From Castellaniella sp. UBA6218 (GTDB taxonomy: Bacteria; Pseudomonadota; Gammaproteobacteria; Burkholderiales; Burkholderiaceae_B): a DNA stretch of 17,501 nucleotides. This document shows positions 1-7,231 of this stretch, piece after piece; the stretch's first letter is position 1, and each line of letters begins with the position of its first letter. Made by a program: the position numbers and the translations under genes. The stretch is taken from positions 1-17,501 of the forward strand of contig DISE01000021.1 in assembly GCA_002421865.1 (NCBI GenBank), written 5' to 3'. The notes below the pieces were generated by a model. The model ran no database searches. It was not told where the DNA came from and worked only from the letters and a program-made list of their open reading frames with translations.

Positions 1-161
1 TCTGGACCAACTGCTATCACCTGTACCCGGCGCACGCGGCGTTCGGCGGGTACAAGCAGTCCGGTATTGGCCGCGAGACCCACAAGATGGCCCTGAACGC
101 CTACCAGCAGACGAAATGCCTGCTGGTGAGCTACAGCCCTGAAGCGCTCGGGTTCTTCTGA
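1..161 (+). CDS. Aldehyde dehydrogenase, AldB/ExaC type (3' end only)
   Basis: Partial gene: only the last 52 codons are in the window, reading from base 3 to a TGA at 159-161. The visible C-terminus contains WTNCYHLYPAHAAFGGYKQSG followed by GIGRE and ends in SYSPEALGFF. This is the hallmark tail of NAD(P)-dependent aldehyde dehydrogenases of the AldB/ExaC (acetaldehyde dehydrogenase II) branch, which oxidise short aliphatic aldehydes to acids. The catalytic Cys and Glu lie upstream and cannot be seen, so substrate is inferred from tail similarity only. It converges on dctA with just 2 bp between the two stop codons, leaving no room for a separate terminator. Confidence 0.85.
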   Translation, partial: WTNCYHLYPAHAAFGGYKQSGIGRETHKMALNAYQQTKCLLVSYSPEALGFF

Positions 162-163
162 AC

Positions 164-1525
164 TCAGGCGGCCTGCGCCTGGCCCTCGGCCTCGACGGCA
201 CCGAGCGGCCGGGCGCGGGTGTCCGTGTCCAGCGGCACGGCGCCCGAGGACAGGGCCTCGTCCAGAAGGCGCTTGTCCAGTTCGCCTTCCCAGCGGGCCA
301 CCACGACGGTGGCGGTGGCGTTGCCCACCAGGTTGGTCAGGGCGCGGCATTCCGACATGAAACGGTCCACGCCCAGAATCAGGGCCATGCCCGCCACCGG
401 CACCGAAGGAATGACCGACAGAGTGGCCGCCAGCGTGATGAAGCCGGCGCCGGTGACGCCGGCCGCGCCCTTGGAACTGAGCATGGCCACCAGCAACAGC
501 AGGATCTGGTCGCCGAGGCTCAGGGGGATGTCGCAGGCCTGGGCGATGAACAGGGCCGCCATGGTCATGTAGATGTTGGTGCCGTCCAGGTTGAAGGAAT
601 AACCCGTGGGGATCACCAGTCCCACGACCGATTTCGAACAGCCGGCACCTTCCATCTTCCGCATCAGGGTGGGCAGGGCGGCTTCCGAGGAACTGGTGCC
701 CAGCACCAGCAGCAGTTCTTCGCGGATGTAGCGCACCAGCTTCAGGATCGAGAAGCCGTTGTAGCGGGCCACCGCGCCCAGAATCACCAGCACGAACAGC
801 ACGGCCGTGGCGTAGAACGTGCCCACCAGCATCGCCAGATTCAGCACCGAGCCGATGCCGTACTTGCCGATGGTGAAGGCCATGGCGCCGAAGGCCCCGA
901 TGGGGGCGGCTTTCATCAGGATTTCCACGATCTTGAAGACCGGGCCCGCCAGGGCGTTGAGCAGGTCCAGCACGGGCCTGGCGCGTTCGCCGACGATGGC
1001 CAGGGCGATGCCGAACAGCACGGCGATGAACAGGACCTGGAGGATGTCGCCGCTGACGAAGGGGCTGAACATCGTCGTCGGGATGATGTTCATCAGGAAG
1101 CCGGCGAAGGTCGAGTCGTGCGCCTGGGTCACGTAGGTGGCGACGGCGTCTCCGTCCAGGGACGCGGGATCGATGTGCATGCCGGCACCGGGCTGCACGA
1201 TGTGGCTGACAATCATGCCGATGGCCAGCGCCAGCGTCGAAAAGGTCAGGAAATAGATCATGGCCTTGCCCGTGACGCGGCCGACGGTCTTCAGGTCGCT
1301 CATGGCGGCGATGCCGGTGGCTACGGTCAGGAAGATTACCGGGGCGATGATCATCTTGACGAGCTTGATGAAGCCGTCGCCCAGGGGTTTCATGGCTTCG
1401 CCCAATTGGGGCGCGTAGTGGCCGAGCAGGATGCCGACCGCGATCGCGAACAGGACCTGGACGTAAAGGATGCGGTAGAGCGGGAGCTTGCGCGCGGGGA
1501 CGGCGTGGGTCGGGGTGTCGAGCAT
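164..1525 (-). CDS. dctA: C4-dicarboxylate:H+/Na+ symporter DctA
   Basis: Inner-membrane secondary carrier of the DAACS (glutamate/dicarboxylate symporter) family that imports succinate, fumarate and malate. The 453-residue product is a little longer than E. coli DctA. It shows many hydrophobic segments, the family motif SSSEAALP at about 278-285 (re-entrant loop 1 region) and GYSFNLDGT at about 308-316. The frame stays open upstream to 1684, but the ATG at 1525 is chosen because it follows GGAG at a good distance, gives a normal DctA N-terminus, and lies downstream of the sigma-54 promoter at 1634-1649, which the longer reading would overrun. It is divergent from dctB-dctD, the classical dct arrangement, so expression is expected to need RpoN and phosphorylated DctD. 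Confidence 0.95.
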   Translation of the reverse strand: MLDTPTHAVPARKLPLYRILYVQVLFAIAVGILLGHYAPQLGEAMKPLGDGFIKLVKMIIAPVIFLTVATGIAAMSDLKTVGRVTGKAMIYFLTFSTLALAIGMIVSHIVQPGAGMHIDPASLDGDAVATYVTQAHDSTFAGFLMNIIPTTMFSPFVSGDILQVLFIAVLFGIALAIVGERARPVLDLLNALAGPVFKIVEILMKAAPIGAFGAMAFTIGKYGIGSVLNLAMLVGTFYATAVLFVLVILGAVARYNGFSILKLVRYIREELLLVLGTSSSEAALPTLMRKMEGAGCSKSVVGLVIPTGYSFNLDGTNIYMTMAALFIAQACDIPLSLGDQILLLLVAMLSSKGAAGVTGAGFITLAATLSVIPSVPVAGMALILGVDRFMSECRALTNLVGNATATVVVARWEGELDKRLLDEALSSGAVPLDTDTRARPLGAVEAEGQAQAA

Positions 1526-1548
1526 GGTCTGTGTCTCCAGACAGGGCC

Positions 1549-1578
1549 GGGCGGGACGAGTCCGCCTCGTCGGCGCCC
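1549..1578 (-). promoter_or_regulatory. Hairpin in dctA 5' leader
   Basis: In the predicted dctA mRNA leader, GGGCG pairs with CGCCC and, inside that, GACGAG pairs with CTCGTC around a 5-nt loop, with a small asymmetric internal loop. It sits about 24 nt upstream of the dctA ATG and just before the GGAG ribosome binding site. It could stabilise the 5' end or modulate translation. High GC makes chance hairpins common here, so its function is unproven. Confidence 0.35.
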
Positions 1579-1633
1579 GCATTTTTTTCAGGGGAAGGCG
1601 GCGCCTGTCGCCAGGTCCGTCGACAAAGCACAA

Positions 1634-1649
1634 AGCAATCCTCGTGCCA
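1634..1649 (-). promoter_or_regulatory. Sigma-54 (RpoN) promoter of dctA
   Basis: The minus strand reads TGGCACG-AGGA-TTGCT, a full match to the sigma-54 consensus TGGCACG-N4-TTGCW with correct GG (-24) to GC (-12) spacing. The predicted transcription start is near 1623, giving a leader of about 98 nt before the dctA ATG at 1525. A sigma-54 promoter is what is established for dctA genes served by DctB/DctD, and the activator encoded next door has the GAFTGA sigma-54 contact motif. Confidence 0.92.
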
Positions 1650-1677
1650 GCTTTGAAAATCCATGGCGCATGCGTTC

Positions 1678-1690
1678 CATCCATTTGATT
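1678..1690 (-). promoter_or_regulatory. Possible IHF site between dctA promoter and upstream activator sites
   Basis: The minus strand reads AATCAA-ATGG-ATG, matching the IHF consensus WATCAA-N4-TTR at all but one defined position. It lies in a locally AT-rich stretch between the -24 element and the candidate DctD sites, where DNA bending by IHF is typically needed at sigma-54 promoters. The consensus is degenerate, so position is the main support. Confidence 0.4.
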
Positions 1691-1760
1691 CGTTTGGTTT
1701 TTTCGACGATTGCGGGCGGCGTTGGGCCAGCGTAATCGCTGCCGCCTGAGGATTGTCTGG

Positions 1761-1770
1761 CGGAATTCCG
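1761..1770. promoter_or_regulatory. Candidate DctD upstream activator site, distal copy
   Basis: Perfect palindrome CGGAATTCCG, extended by one more pair to GCGGAATTCCGC (1760-1771). It is about 140 bp upstream of the predicted dctA start. A 9/10 match recurs 32 bp away at 1793-1802, so the two face the same side of the helix about three turns apart. Paired imperfect dyads at this range are typical of DctD enhancer sites. DctD binding itself is inferred. Confidence 0.55.
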
Positions 1771-1792
1771 CACATCCGTGCGATAGAATGTC

Positions 1793-1802
1793 CGAAATTC
1801 CG
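1793..1802. promoter_or_regulatory. Candidate DctD upstream activator site, second copy
   Basis: CGAAATTCCG differs by one base from the palindrome at 1761-1770 and is offset from it by exactly 32 bp. It lies directly before the dctB start codon region, so a bound regulator here might also influence dctBD transcription. The dyad is less perfect than the first copy. Confidence 0.5.
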
Positions 1803-1813
1803 CCTTGTTGAAC

Positions 1814-3676
1814 ATGCCCCCTCAGCCCTCATCCGTCGAACCGCGCCGTCGCTCCGCCTGGGTGGCGCGCTGGCTGCTGGCGATCGCGGGCGTCGCCCTG
1901 CTGACCGGCGTGCTCGGGGGCGCCGGCGCCTGGGCGCGGGACCGCGCCCTGCGGGATCTGGAGACCCAGGCACGGGTGTCGGCGCAATTGAGCCTCACCG
2001 CGCTGAACCACACGCTCGACAAGTTCTGCGCCATTCCGCGCATCCTGGCACAGGATACGGCGCTGGCGGCCGTGCTGGAATCCCCCACGCCGCCCGCGCT
2101 GGAGGATCTGAGCCGCAGGCTGGAGGCGCTGGGCCGGGAACTGGGGCCGTCCGTCCTGTATGTGCTGGACGCGGCCGGCCGGACGGTGTCGTCGAGCAAC
2201 TGGCGCGAGCCGGATTCCTTCGTGGGGCACGACTACCGGTTCCGGCCGTATTTCAAGGACGCCATGGAGGCCCGGGACGCAGCCCATTTCGCGCTCGGAG
2301 TCGTCAGTCACGAGGCGGGCCTGTACCTGTCGCGCCGGATCGATGGGGCGCGCGGACCGCTGGGTGTGGTCGTGCTCAAGATCGGCTTCCGGGATCTGGA
2401 GTCGGCCTGGGCACGCAGCGGCATGCCGCAGTTCGTCACCGACGACCGTCAGGTGGTGTTGCTGGGCTATCCGGAAGACTGGCATTACCGGGTGGCGCGG
2501 CCGATGTCGTCGGCCGAGGCCGTCCGTGTCAGGTCCAGCCTGCAGTTCGGCGCGGCGCTTCTGGATCCGTTGCCCCTGACGCCGCCCCTGATGAGCGAGG
2601 ACCGGTCACCGGCGCCCCTGCTGCGCCTGACACGCCCGTCGGCCGGCCTGGAAAAGGGCGCACGCGTGCTGCACATTGAACAGGCGGTGGCGCGCATGGA
2701 CGGCTGGCGCCTGCATCTGCTCGAACCCGTGTCGAACGATCTGGCACGGGCTGAGCTGACCGCCCAGGCGCTGACCCTGCTGGCGCTGGCCGCCCTGGGC
2801 CTGGCCGGGTGGTGGGCCGCACAGCGGCGGCGGCGGGCACGGGCGTTGCTGGCCGCGCGGGACGCCCTTGAGGCCGAGGTCCGCGTGCGCACCGGCGAAC
2901 TGCGGCACGCCAACGAACGGCTGCGCGCCGAAATGGACGAGCGCCGCCGGACCGAGGCGCGCCTGCATGAGATGCAGGACGAGCTGGTCCAGGCCAACAA
3001 GCTGTCGCTCCTGGGGCAGGTGGCCGCGGGCGTGGCGCACGAGATCAATCAGCCGGTCGGCGCGATCCGGACCTATGCCGACAATGCCGGGGAATTCCTG
3101 CGGCGCGGCCAGGCCGACCGTGCGCGTGAAAATCTGGCGACGATCGCGCGCCTGACCGAGCGCATCGGCGGCATCACGCAGGAACTGCGGGCATTCTCGC
3201 GCAAGCGTGCGGCGGCCATCGGCGCCGTCGAGCTCGATGCGGCACTGGATGGCGCGCTGATGCTGGCTGGGCCGCGCCTGGGCCGGCAGGGTGTGCGCCT
3301 GGAGGATGGACGAGCCGGGAGGCCATCGCCCCGGGTGCGGGCGGACGCCATGCGCCTGGAGCAGGTGTTCGTCAACCTGCTGCACAACGCGCTGGAGGCG
3401 CTCGCGGACACCGCGCGGCCGGGCATCCGCCTGAGCGTCGAGCGCGACGGAGAGCGGGTCCGGGTCCGGATCGAGGATAACGGGCCGGGCATCGATCCGG
3501 CGGCGCGCGAGCGCCTGTTCACGCCTTTTTTCACCACCCGGGCGCAAGGCGTGGGGCTGGGCCTGGTGATCTCGCGCGACATCCTGGCCGAGTTCGGCGG
3601 GACACTGGCGGCGCTTGACGTCGCGGCGGGCGCGGCGTTCGAGGTGACGCTGGAGGCGATGGAGGAGGCGCAATGA
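1814..3676 (+). CDS. dctB: C4-dicarboxylate sensor histidine kinase DctB
   Basis: Membrane sensor kinase of about 620 residues that detects external C4-dicarboxylates and phosphorylates DctD. Seen in order: TM1 at about 16-40, a periplasmic sensor region of the double-Cache kind at about 41-312 (GHDYRFRPYF is typical), TM2 at about 313-336, a charged coiled-coil linker, and a HisKA domain with GVAHEINQP and phospho-acceptor His409. The HATPase domain carries the N box NLLHNALEA (521-), EDNGPGID (554-561) and GVGLGL (579-584). All catalytic boxes are intact. The start is uncertain: ATG 1814 is used, but TTG 1805 or 1808 would add a few residues, and no clear Shine-Dalgarno precedes any of them. 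It overlaps dctD by ATGA, indicating translational coupling. Confidence 0.94.
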   Translation: MPPQPSSVEPRRRSAWVARWLLAIAGVALLTGVLGGAGAWARDRALRDLETQARVSAQLSLTALNHTLDKFCAIPRILAQDTALAAVLESPTPPALEDLSRRLEALGRELGPSVLYVLDAAGRTVSSSNWREPDSFVGHDYRFRPYFKDAMEARDAAHFALGVVSHEAGLYLSRRIDGARGPLGVVVLKIGFRDLESAWARSGMPQFVTDDRQVVLLGYPEDWHYRVARPMSSAEAVRVRSSLQFGAALLDPLPLTPPLMSEDRSPAPLLRLTRPSAGLEKGARVLHIEQAVARMDGWRLHLLEPVSNDLARAELTAQALTLLALAALGLAGWWAAQRRRRARALLAARDALEAEVRVRTGELRHANERLRAEMDERRRTEARLHEMQDELVQANKLSLLGQVAAGVAHEINQPVGAIRTYADNAGEFLRRGQADRARENLATIARLTERIGGITQELRAFSRKRAAAIGAVELDAALDGALMLAGPRLGRQGVRLEDGRAGRPSPRVRADAMRLEQVFVNLLHNALEALADTARPGIRLSVERDGERVRVRIEDNGPGIDPAARERLFTPFFTTRAQGVGLGLVISRDILAEFGGTLAALDVAAGAAFEVTLEAMEEAQ

Positions 3677-5061
3677 GTCCGATGGAAGTGCTGTTCGTGG
3701 ACGACGATGAGGACGTGCGCGACGCCAACGCGCAGGCGCTTGATCTCCAGGGCGTGTCCGTGCGGGCTTGCGCGAGCGCGCACGAGGCGCTGGACATCCT
3801 CACGGACGCCTTCTCCGGCGTGCTGGTCACGGACGTGCGCATGGCCGACATGGACGGCCTGACGCTGTTTCGTCACGTGCGCCGCCTGGATCCGGAGATT
3901 CCCGTGATCCTCATCACCGGCCATGGGGACATCGAGATGGCGGTAGGCGCCATGCGCGAGGGCGCCTACGATTTCCTGTCCAAGCCGTATGCGCCCGAAC
4001 GGCTGCTGGCCGCCATCCGGCACGGCACCGCGCAGCGGCGGCTGGTGCTGGAAAACCGCCGGCTGCGGGCGCAGGCATCGGATGCCGGAGATGCCGCCGA
4101 GTCGCTGCTGATCGGCAATGCGCCCGCCATCGTGCGGATCCGCGAACTGCTGCGGCATGTGGCCGACGCCGACGTGGACGTGCTGGTGCGCGGCGAGACC
4201 GGCAGCGGCAAGGAAGTCGTGGCCCAGGTCCTGCACCGGCTCAGTCGCCGGAGGGAAGCGCCTTTCGTCGCCATCAATTGCGGCGCGTTGCCCGAATCCG
4301 TCATCGAAAGCGAACTGTTCGGTCACGAGGCGGGCGCTTTCACCGGCGCGCAGAAGCGCCGCGTGGGACGCATCGAGCATGCCGGCGGCGGCACGCTCTT
4401 CCTCGACGAGATCGAGAGCATGTCGCCGGCGATGCAAGTGCGGCTGCTGCGGGTGCTGGAAACGCGCCAGGTCGCGCCGTTGGGCACCAACGAGCAGCGC
4501 GCCGTGGATCTGCGGGTGATCGCGGCCACCAAGGCCGACCTGGGCGATCCCGCCATGCGTGCGCGGTTCCGCGAGGACTTGTACTACCGGCTCAATGTCG
4601 TGACGGTGCACATTCCGCCTTTGCGGGAGCGGCGTGAGGACATTCCGTTGTTGTTCGCCCACTTCGCCGGCCTGGCCGCGCGCCGCTTCGGATGTCCGGT
4701 GCCGCCGGCGGAACCCGCGCTGTGGCGCCATCTGATGAACCACGATTGGCCGGGCAATGTGCGTGAACTGGCCCATTTCGCGGACCGCTGCGTGCTGGGC
4801 GTGCAGCAGGGGCCGGCCTCGCCCGGGCCGGCGCCGGACGCCGGCAGCTTGCCGGAACGGGTGGAGCGCTATGAGGCCGGGCTGATCCGCGAGGCACTGG
4901 CGGCGCATGGGGGCGAGATCCGGGGAACGCTCGAAGCCCTGGGGCTGCCGCGCAAGACGCTCTACGACAAGTTGCGACGCTACGGGATCGACCGGCAGGC
5001 CTACGTGCGCGGCGAGTCCCGCGAGACGTCGGCGGCGACCGGGGACGAAGCCGAACCCTGA
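3673..5061 (+). CDS. dctD: Sigma-54-dependent response regulator DctD
   Basis: NtrC-family activator of 462 residues, the partner of DctB. The receiver domain (about 4-115) has the acidic pocket DDDE near 10-13, phospho-acceptor Asp54 in VTDVRM and Lys104 in LSKPY. The AAA+ domain carries Walker A GETGSGKE (174-181), the sigma-54 contact motif GAFTGA (221-226) and Walker B FLDEIE (243-248). A Fis-type helix-turn-helix lies near 410-447 (GTLEALGLPRKTLYDKLRR). The intact GAFTGA agrees with the RpoN promoter in front of dctA. The ATG overlaps the dctB stop by 4 bp. The last 61 bp overlap the convergent pobR gene, so the final ~20 DctD residues, beyond the HTH, share DNA with the PobR C-terminus. 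Confidence 0.95.
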   Translation: MSPMEVLFVDDDEDVRDANAQALDLQGVSVRACASAHEALDILTDAFSGVLVTDVRMADMDGLTLFRHVRRLDPEIPVILITGHGDIEMAVGAMREGAYDFLSKPYAPERLLAAIRHGTAQRRLVLENRRLRAQASDAGDAAESLLIGNAPAIVRIRELLRHVADADVDVLVRGETGSGKEVVAQVLHRLSRRREAPFVAINCGALPESVIESELFGHEAGAFTGAQKRRVGRIEHAGGGTLFLDEIESMSPAMQVRLLRVLETRQVAPLGTNEQRAVDLRVIAATKADLGDPAMRARFREDLYYRLNVVTVHIPPLRERREDIPLLFAHFAGLAARRFGCPVPPAEPALWRHLMNHDWPGNVRELAHFADRCVLGVQQGPASPGPAPDAGSLPERVERYEAGLIREALAAHGGEIRGTLEALGLPRKTLYDKLRRYGIDRQAYVRGESRETSAATGDEAEP

Positions 5062-5930
5062 TCCCAGGCGCGCTGGCGGAACGCGCGCGGCGATTCTCCG
5101 GCCGTTTTGCGAAAGAACCGCGTGAAGTGCGCCGGCTCGGAAAACCCCAGGCTGTCCGAGATCTCGCCGATGGTCATGGATGTGTACACCAGACTGCGGC
5201 CGGCCTCCAGCGCCAGCCGTTCATGGATCAGTTGCAGCGGGGACTTGCCGGCGTGGGCGCGGGTGATCACGTTCAGGTGGGCGGCGGTCATGCCCAGGCG
5301 CTGCGCGTACCAGGCCACGTCGTGATGCGCGGCGTATGAAGCTTCCAGCAGTTCGCCGAATCGGGTGTGGTGTTCCAGTCCGCGCGCTCGGGGAGGGCCT
5401 TCGGGTTCCGCGCCGGGTCGGCGGCTGCGCAGCCGCGCGTAGATCAGCGTCAGCCAGGCTTCGATCCGCGCATCGCGGAAATCTTCCTGGGACAGGTACT
5501 GGGCGTTCAGATGCGTGAAGGCGTCGCGCAAGCCGGTGCCGCCGCGTTCGAGCGCGTGGATGACGGGCTGCGCGGGTGGCGTGGCCCTTGGCCCCAGCAA
5601 CTGGACCAGGCGCGCGAGCAGAGGATAGGCGATCGTCACGACATGGCCGGCGCAGTCCTCGTCGAACTCGAAACCATGCACGAAGGCCTGTGGCACTTCG
5701 ACGATCGCCGGGCCGGCGACGGGGTGCCGCGCCTCGTCCAGACAGACGATTGCCCGCCCCCGGCGCAGGTGGAGGATCTGGTAGAGGCCCGAATGGCGAT
5801 GGGGGCGGATATGCCAATTGTGCAATCGGCTGCGTGAGGCGATGGTTTCGCAGTGCACCCGTTCCGCCCTGGACCATTCTTCCTGCCCGCCATAGAGCTT
5901 GAAGACCGGCGCGTGTTCAAAATATTTCAT
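5001..5930 (-). CDS. pobR: AraC-family activator of 4-hydroxybenzoate catabolism, PobR-like
   Basis: Regulator of 309 residues. The N-terminal cupin-like effector domain contains LHNWHIRPHRH near 36-46. The C-terminal AraC/XylS DNA-binding domain has two HTH units, the second with GEISDSLGFSEPAHFTRFFRK and GESPRAFR. It is transcribed divergently from pobA, the usual place for the AraC-type PobR that activates pobA in response to 4-hydroxybenzoate; that role is inferred from this position. ATG 5930 is chosen because it aligns the conserved FKLYG with IYKLYG in the paralog at 7213-8160. A start at 5987 would add 19 residues with no good ribosome site, and the GAGG before 5930 is rather distant, so translation initiation is uncertain. 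The 3' end overlaps dctD by 61 bp. Confidence 0.83.
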   Translation of the reverse strand: MKYFEHAPVFKLYGGQEEWSRAERVHCETIASRSRLHNWHIRPHRHSGLYQILHLRRGRAIVCLDEARHPVAGPAIVEVPQAFVHGFEFDEDCAGHVVTIAYPLLARLVQLLGPRATPPAQPVIHALERGGTGLRDAFTHLNAQYLSQEDFRDARIEAWLTLIYARLRSRRPGAEPEGPPRARGLEHHTRFGELLEASYAAHHDVAWYAQRLGMTAAHLNVITRAHAGKSPLQLIHERLALEAGRSLVYTSMTIGEISDSLGFSEPAHFTRFFRKTAGESPRAFRQRAWDQGSASSPVAADVSRDSPRT

Positions 5931-5949
5931 ATTGGCAAGTTTAATCCTC

Positions 5950-5961
5950 AAAAGTCCATTC
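5950..5961. promoter_or_regulatory. Repeated 12-mer box in pobR-pobA promoter region
   Basis: AAAAGTCCATTC, identical to 8213-8224 in the araC2-ligA gap. In both places exactly 85 bp separate the box from the downstream ATG (pobA at 6047, ligA at 8310). A looser copy of the last ten bases, AAGTTTAATC (7/10), precedes it at 5937-5946, which could make a direct-repeat AraC site. It is interpreted as the binding site of PobR and/or its paralog. Confidence 0.55.
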
Positions 5962-6046
5962 AAAAAGAGGTCGGGATGGCGCACCATCTGTTCCGTGCAT
6001 CCGGATTCGAATCCACGAACCGAACAGACATGACAACGGAGAAGAC

Positions 6047-7231
6047 ATGAACATCAAGACGCGGGTCGCCATCATCGGCGCGGGCCCCTCGGGGCTGCTG
6101 CTGGGCCAGTTGCTGCATCGCTGCGGCATCGACAATGTGATTCTGGAGCGCCACACGCCCGAATACGTGCTGGGCCGCATCCGCGCCGGCGTGCTGGAAT
6201 ACGGCTTCGTCGACCTGATGCGCGAGGCCGGCGTGTCCGAGCGCATGGATCGCGAAGGTCTGGTGCACGACGGCATCAGCCTGGCCTTCCAGGGGCGGCG
6301 TCAGCACGTCGACCTGAAGGGGCTGACCGGCCAGTCGGTGCTGGTCTATGGGCAGACCGAAGTCACGCGCGACCTGATGGACGCCCGCAAGGCGAATGGC
6401 GCGCCCATTTACTACGAGGCCGAGGACGTGCAACTGCACGATTTCCTGGACGGCAAGCCGCGCGTCACTTTCACCCATCAGGGCCAGAAACGGACGCTGG
6501 AGTGCGATTACATCGCCGGATGCGATGGTTTCCACGGCGTGTCGCGCAAGTCCGCGCCCAAGGACAAGATCAAGGAATTCGAGCGCGTGTATCCCTTTGG
6601 CTGGCTGGGCCTGATGTCCGACACGCCGCCCGTCGAGGATGAGCTGATCTACGTCCACAATCCGCGCGGGTTCGCGCTGTGCAGCATGCGCTCGCACACC
6701 CGCAGCCGCTATTACATCCAGTGCAGCCTGGCGGAACATGTCGAGGACTGGTCCGACGACCGTTTCTGGACGGAACTTTCGGCCCGGCTGCCCGAGGATG
6801 TCGCGGCCAAGCTGGTGACCGGGCCTTCCATCGAAAAGAGCATCGCGCCGCTGCGCAGCTTCGTGGCCGAACCGATGAAGTTCGGCAATCTGTTCCTGGT
6901 GGGCGATGCCGCGCACATTGTGCCGCCCACCGGCGCCAAAGGCCTGAACCTGGCCTCCAGCGACGTCTATACGCTCTATCATGCGCTGCGCGGCGCCTGT
7001 CTGGATGGGCGTCCCGAACTGCTCGACCGTTATTCGGAGATCGCCTTGCGCCGGGTCTGGAAGGCCGAGCGTTTTTCCTGGTGGATGAGCATGCTGTTGC
7101 ACACCTTCGATGATGACGCTTTCAGCCAGCGCATCCAGAGGGCAGAGCAGGACTACTACACCAGCACCCGCGCGGGTCTGACCACGATCGCGGAAAACTA
7201 CGTCGGCCTGCCCTACGAAGCCGTGGTCTGA
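6047..7231 (+). CDS. pobA: 4-hydroxybenzoate 3-monooxygenase (p-hydroxybenzoate hydroxylase)
   Basis: Cytosolic FAD/NADPH monooxygenase of 394 residues, the same length as the Pseudomonas fluorescens enzyme and collinear with it. It converts 4-hydroxybenzoate to protocatechuate. Visible features are the Rossmann motif GAGPSG (11-16), RIRAGVLE (44-51), the FAD-site motif GDAAHIVPPTGAKGLNLA near 286-303, and the substrate residues equivalent to Tyr201, Ser212, Arg214, Tyr222 and Tyr385 (here Tyr202, Ser213, Arg215, Tyr223 and Tyr385). All are present, so an active enzyme is expected. ATG 6047 is preceded by CGGAGAAGAC. It is divergent from pobR with 116 bp between. Its last 19 bp overlap the convergent araC gene. 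Confidence 0.97.
   Translation: MNIKTRVAIIGAGPSGLLLGQLLHRCGIDNVILERHTPEYVLGRIRAGVLEYGFVDLMREAGVSERMDREGLVHDGISLAFQGRRQHVDLKGLTGQSVLVYGQTEVTRDLMDARKANGAPIYYEAEDVQLHDFLDGKPRVTFTHQGQKRTLECDYIAGCDGFHGVSRKSAPKDKIKEFERVYPFGWLGLMSDTPPVEDELIYVHNPRGFALCSMRSHTRSRYYIQCSLAEHVEDWSDDRFWTELSARLPEDVAAKLVTGPSIEKSIAPLRSFVAEPMKFGNLFLVGDAAHIVPPTGAKGLNLASSDVYTLYHALRGACLDGRPELLDRYSEIALRRVWKAERFSWWMSMLLHTFDDDAFSQRIQRAEQDYYTSTRAGLTTIAENYVGLPYEAVV

Noticed and set aside
1526..1684. N-terminal extension of DctA to a start at 1684
   Set aside because: It would start upstream of the sigma-54 promoter's predicted transcription start near 1623, has no family-like sequence, and a good ribosome site precedes ATG 1525.
3073..4908. 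611-codon open frame on the minus strand
   Set aside because: It lies opposite dctB and dctD, has shadow composition (runs of Arg, His, Gln) and no recognisable domain; it follows from high GC codon bias.
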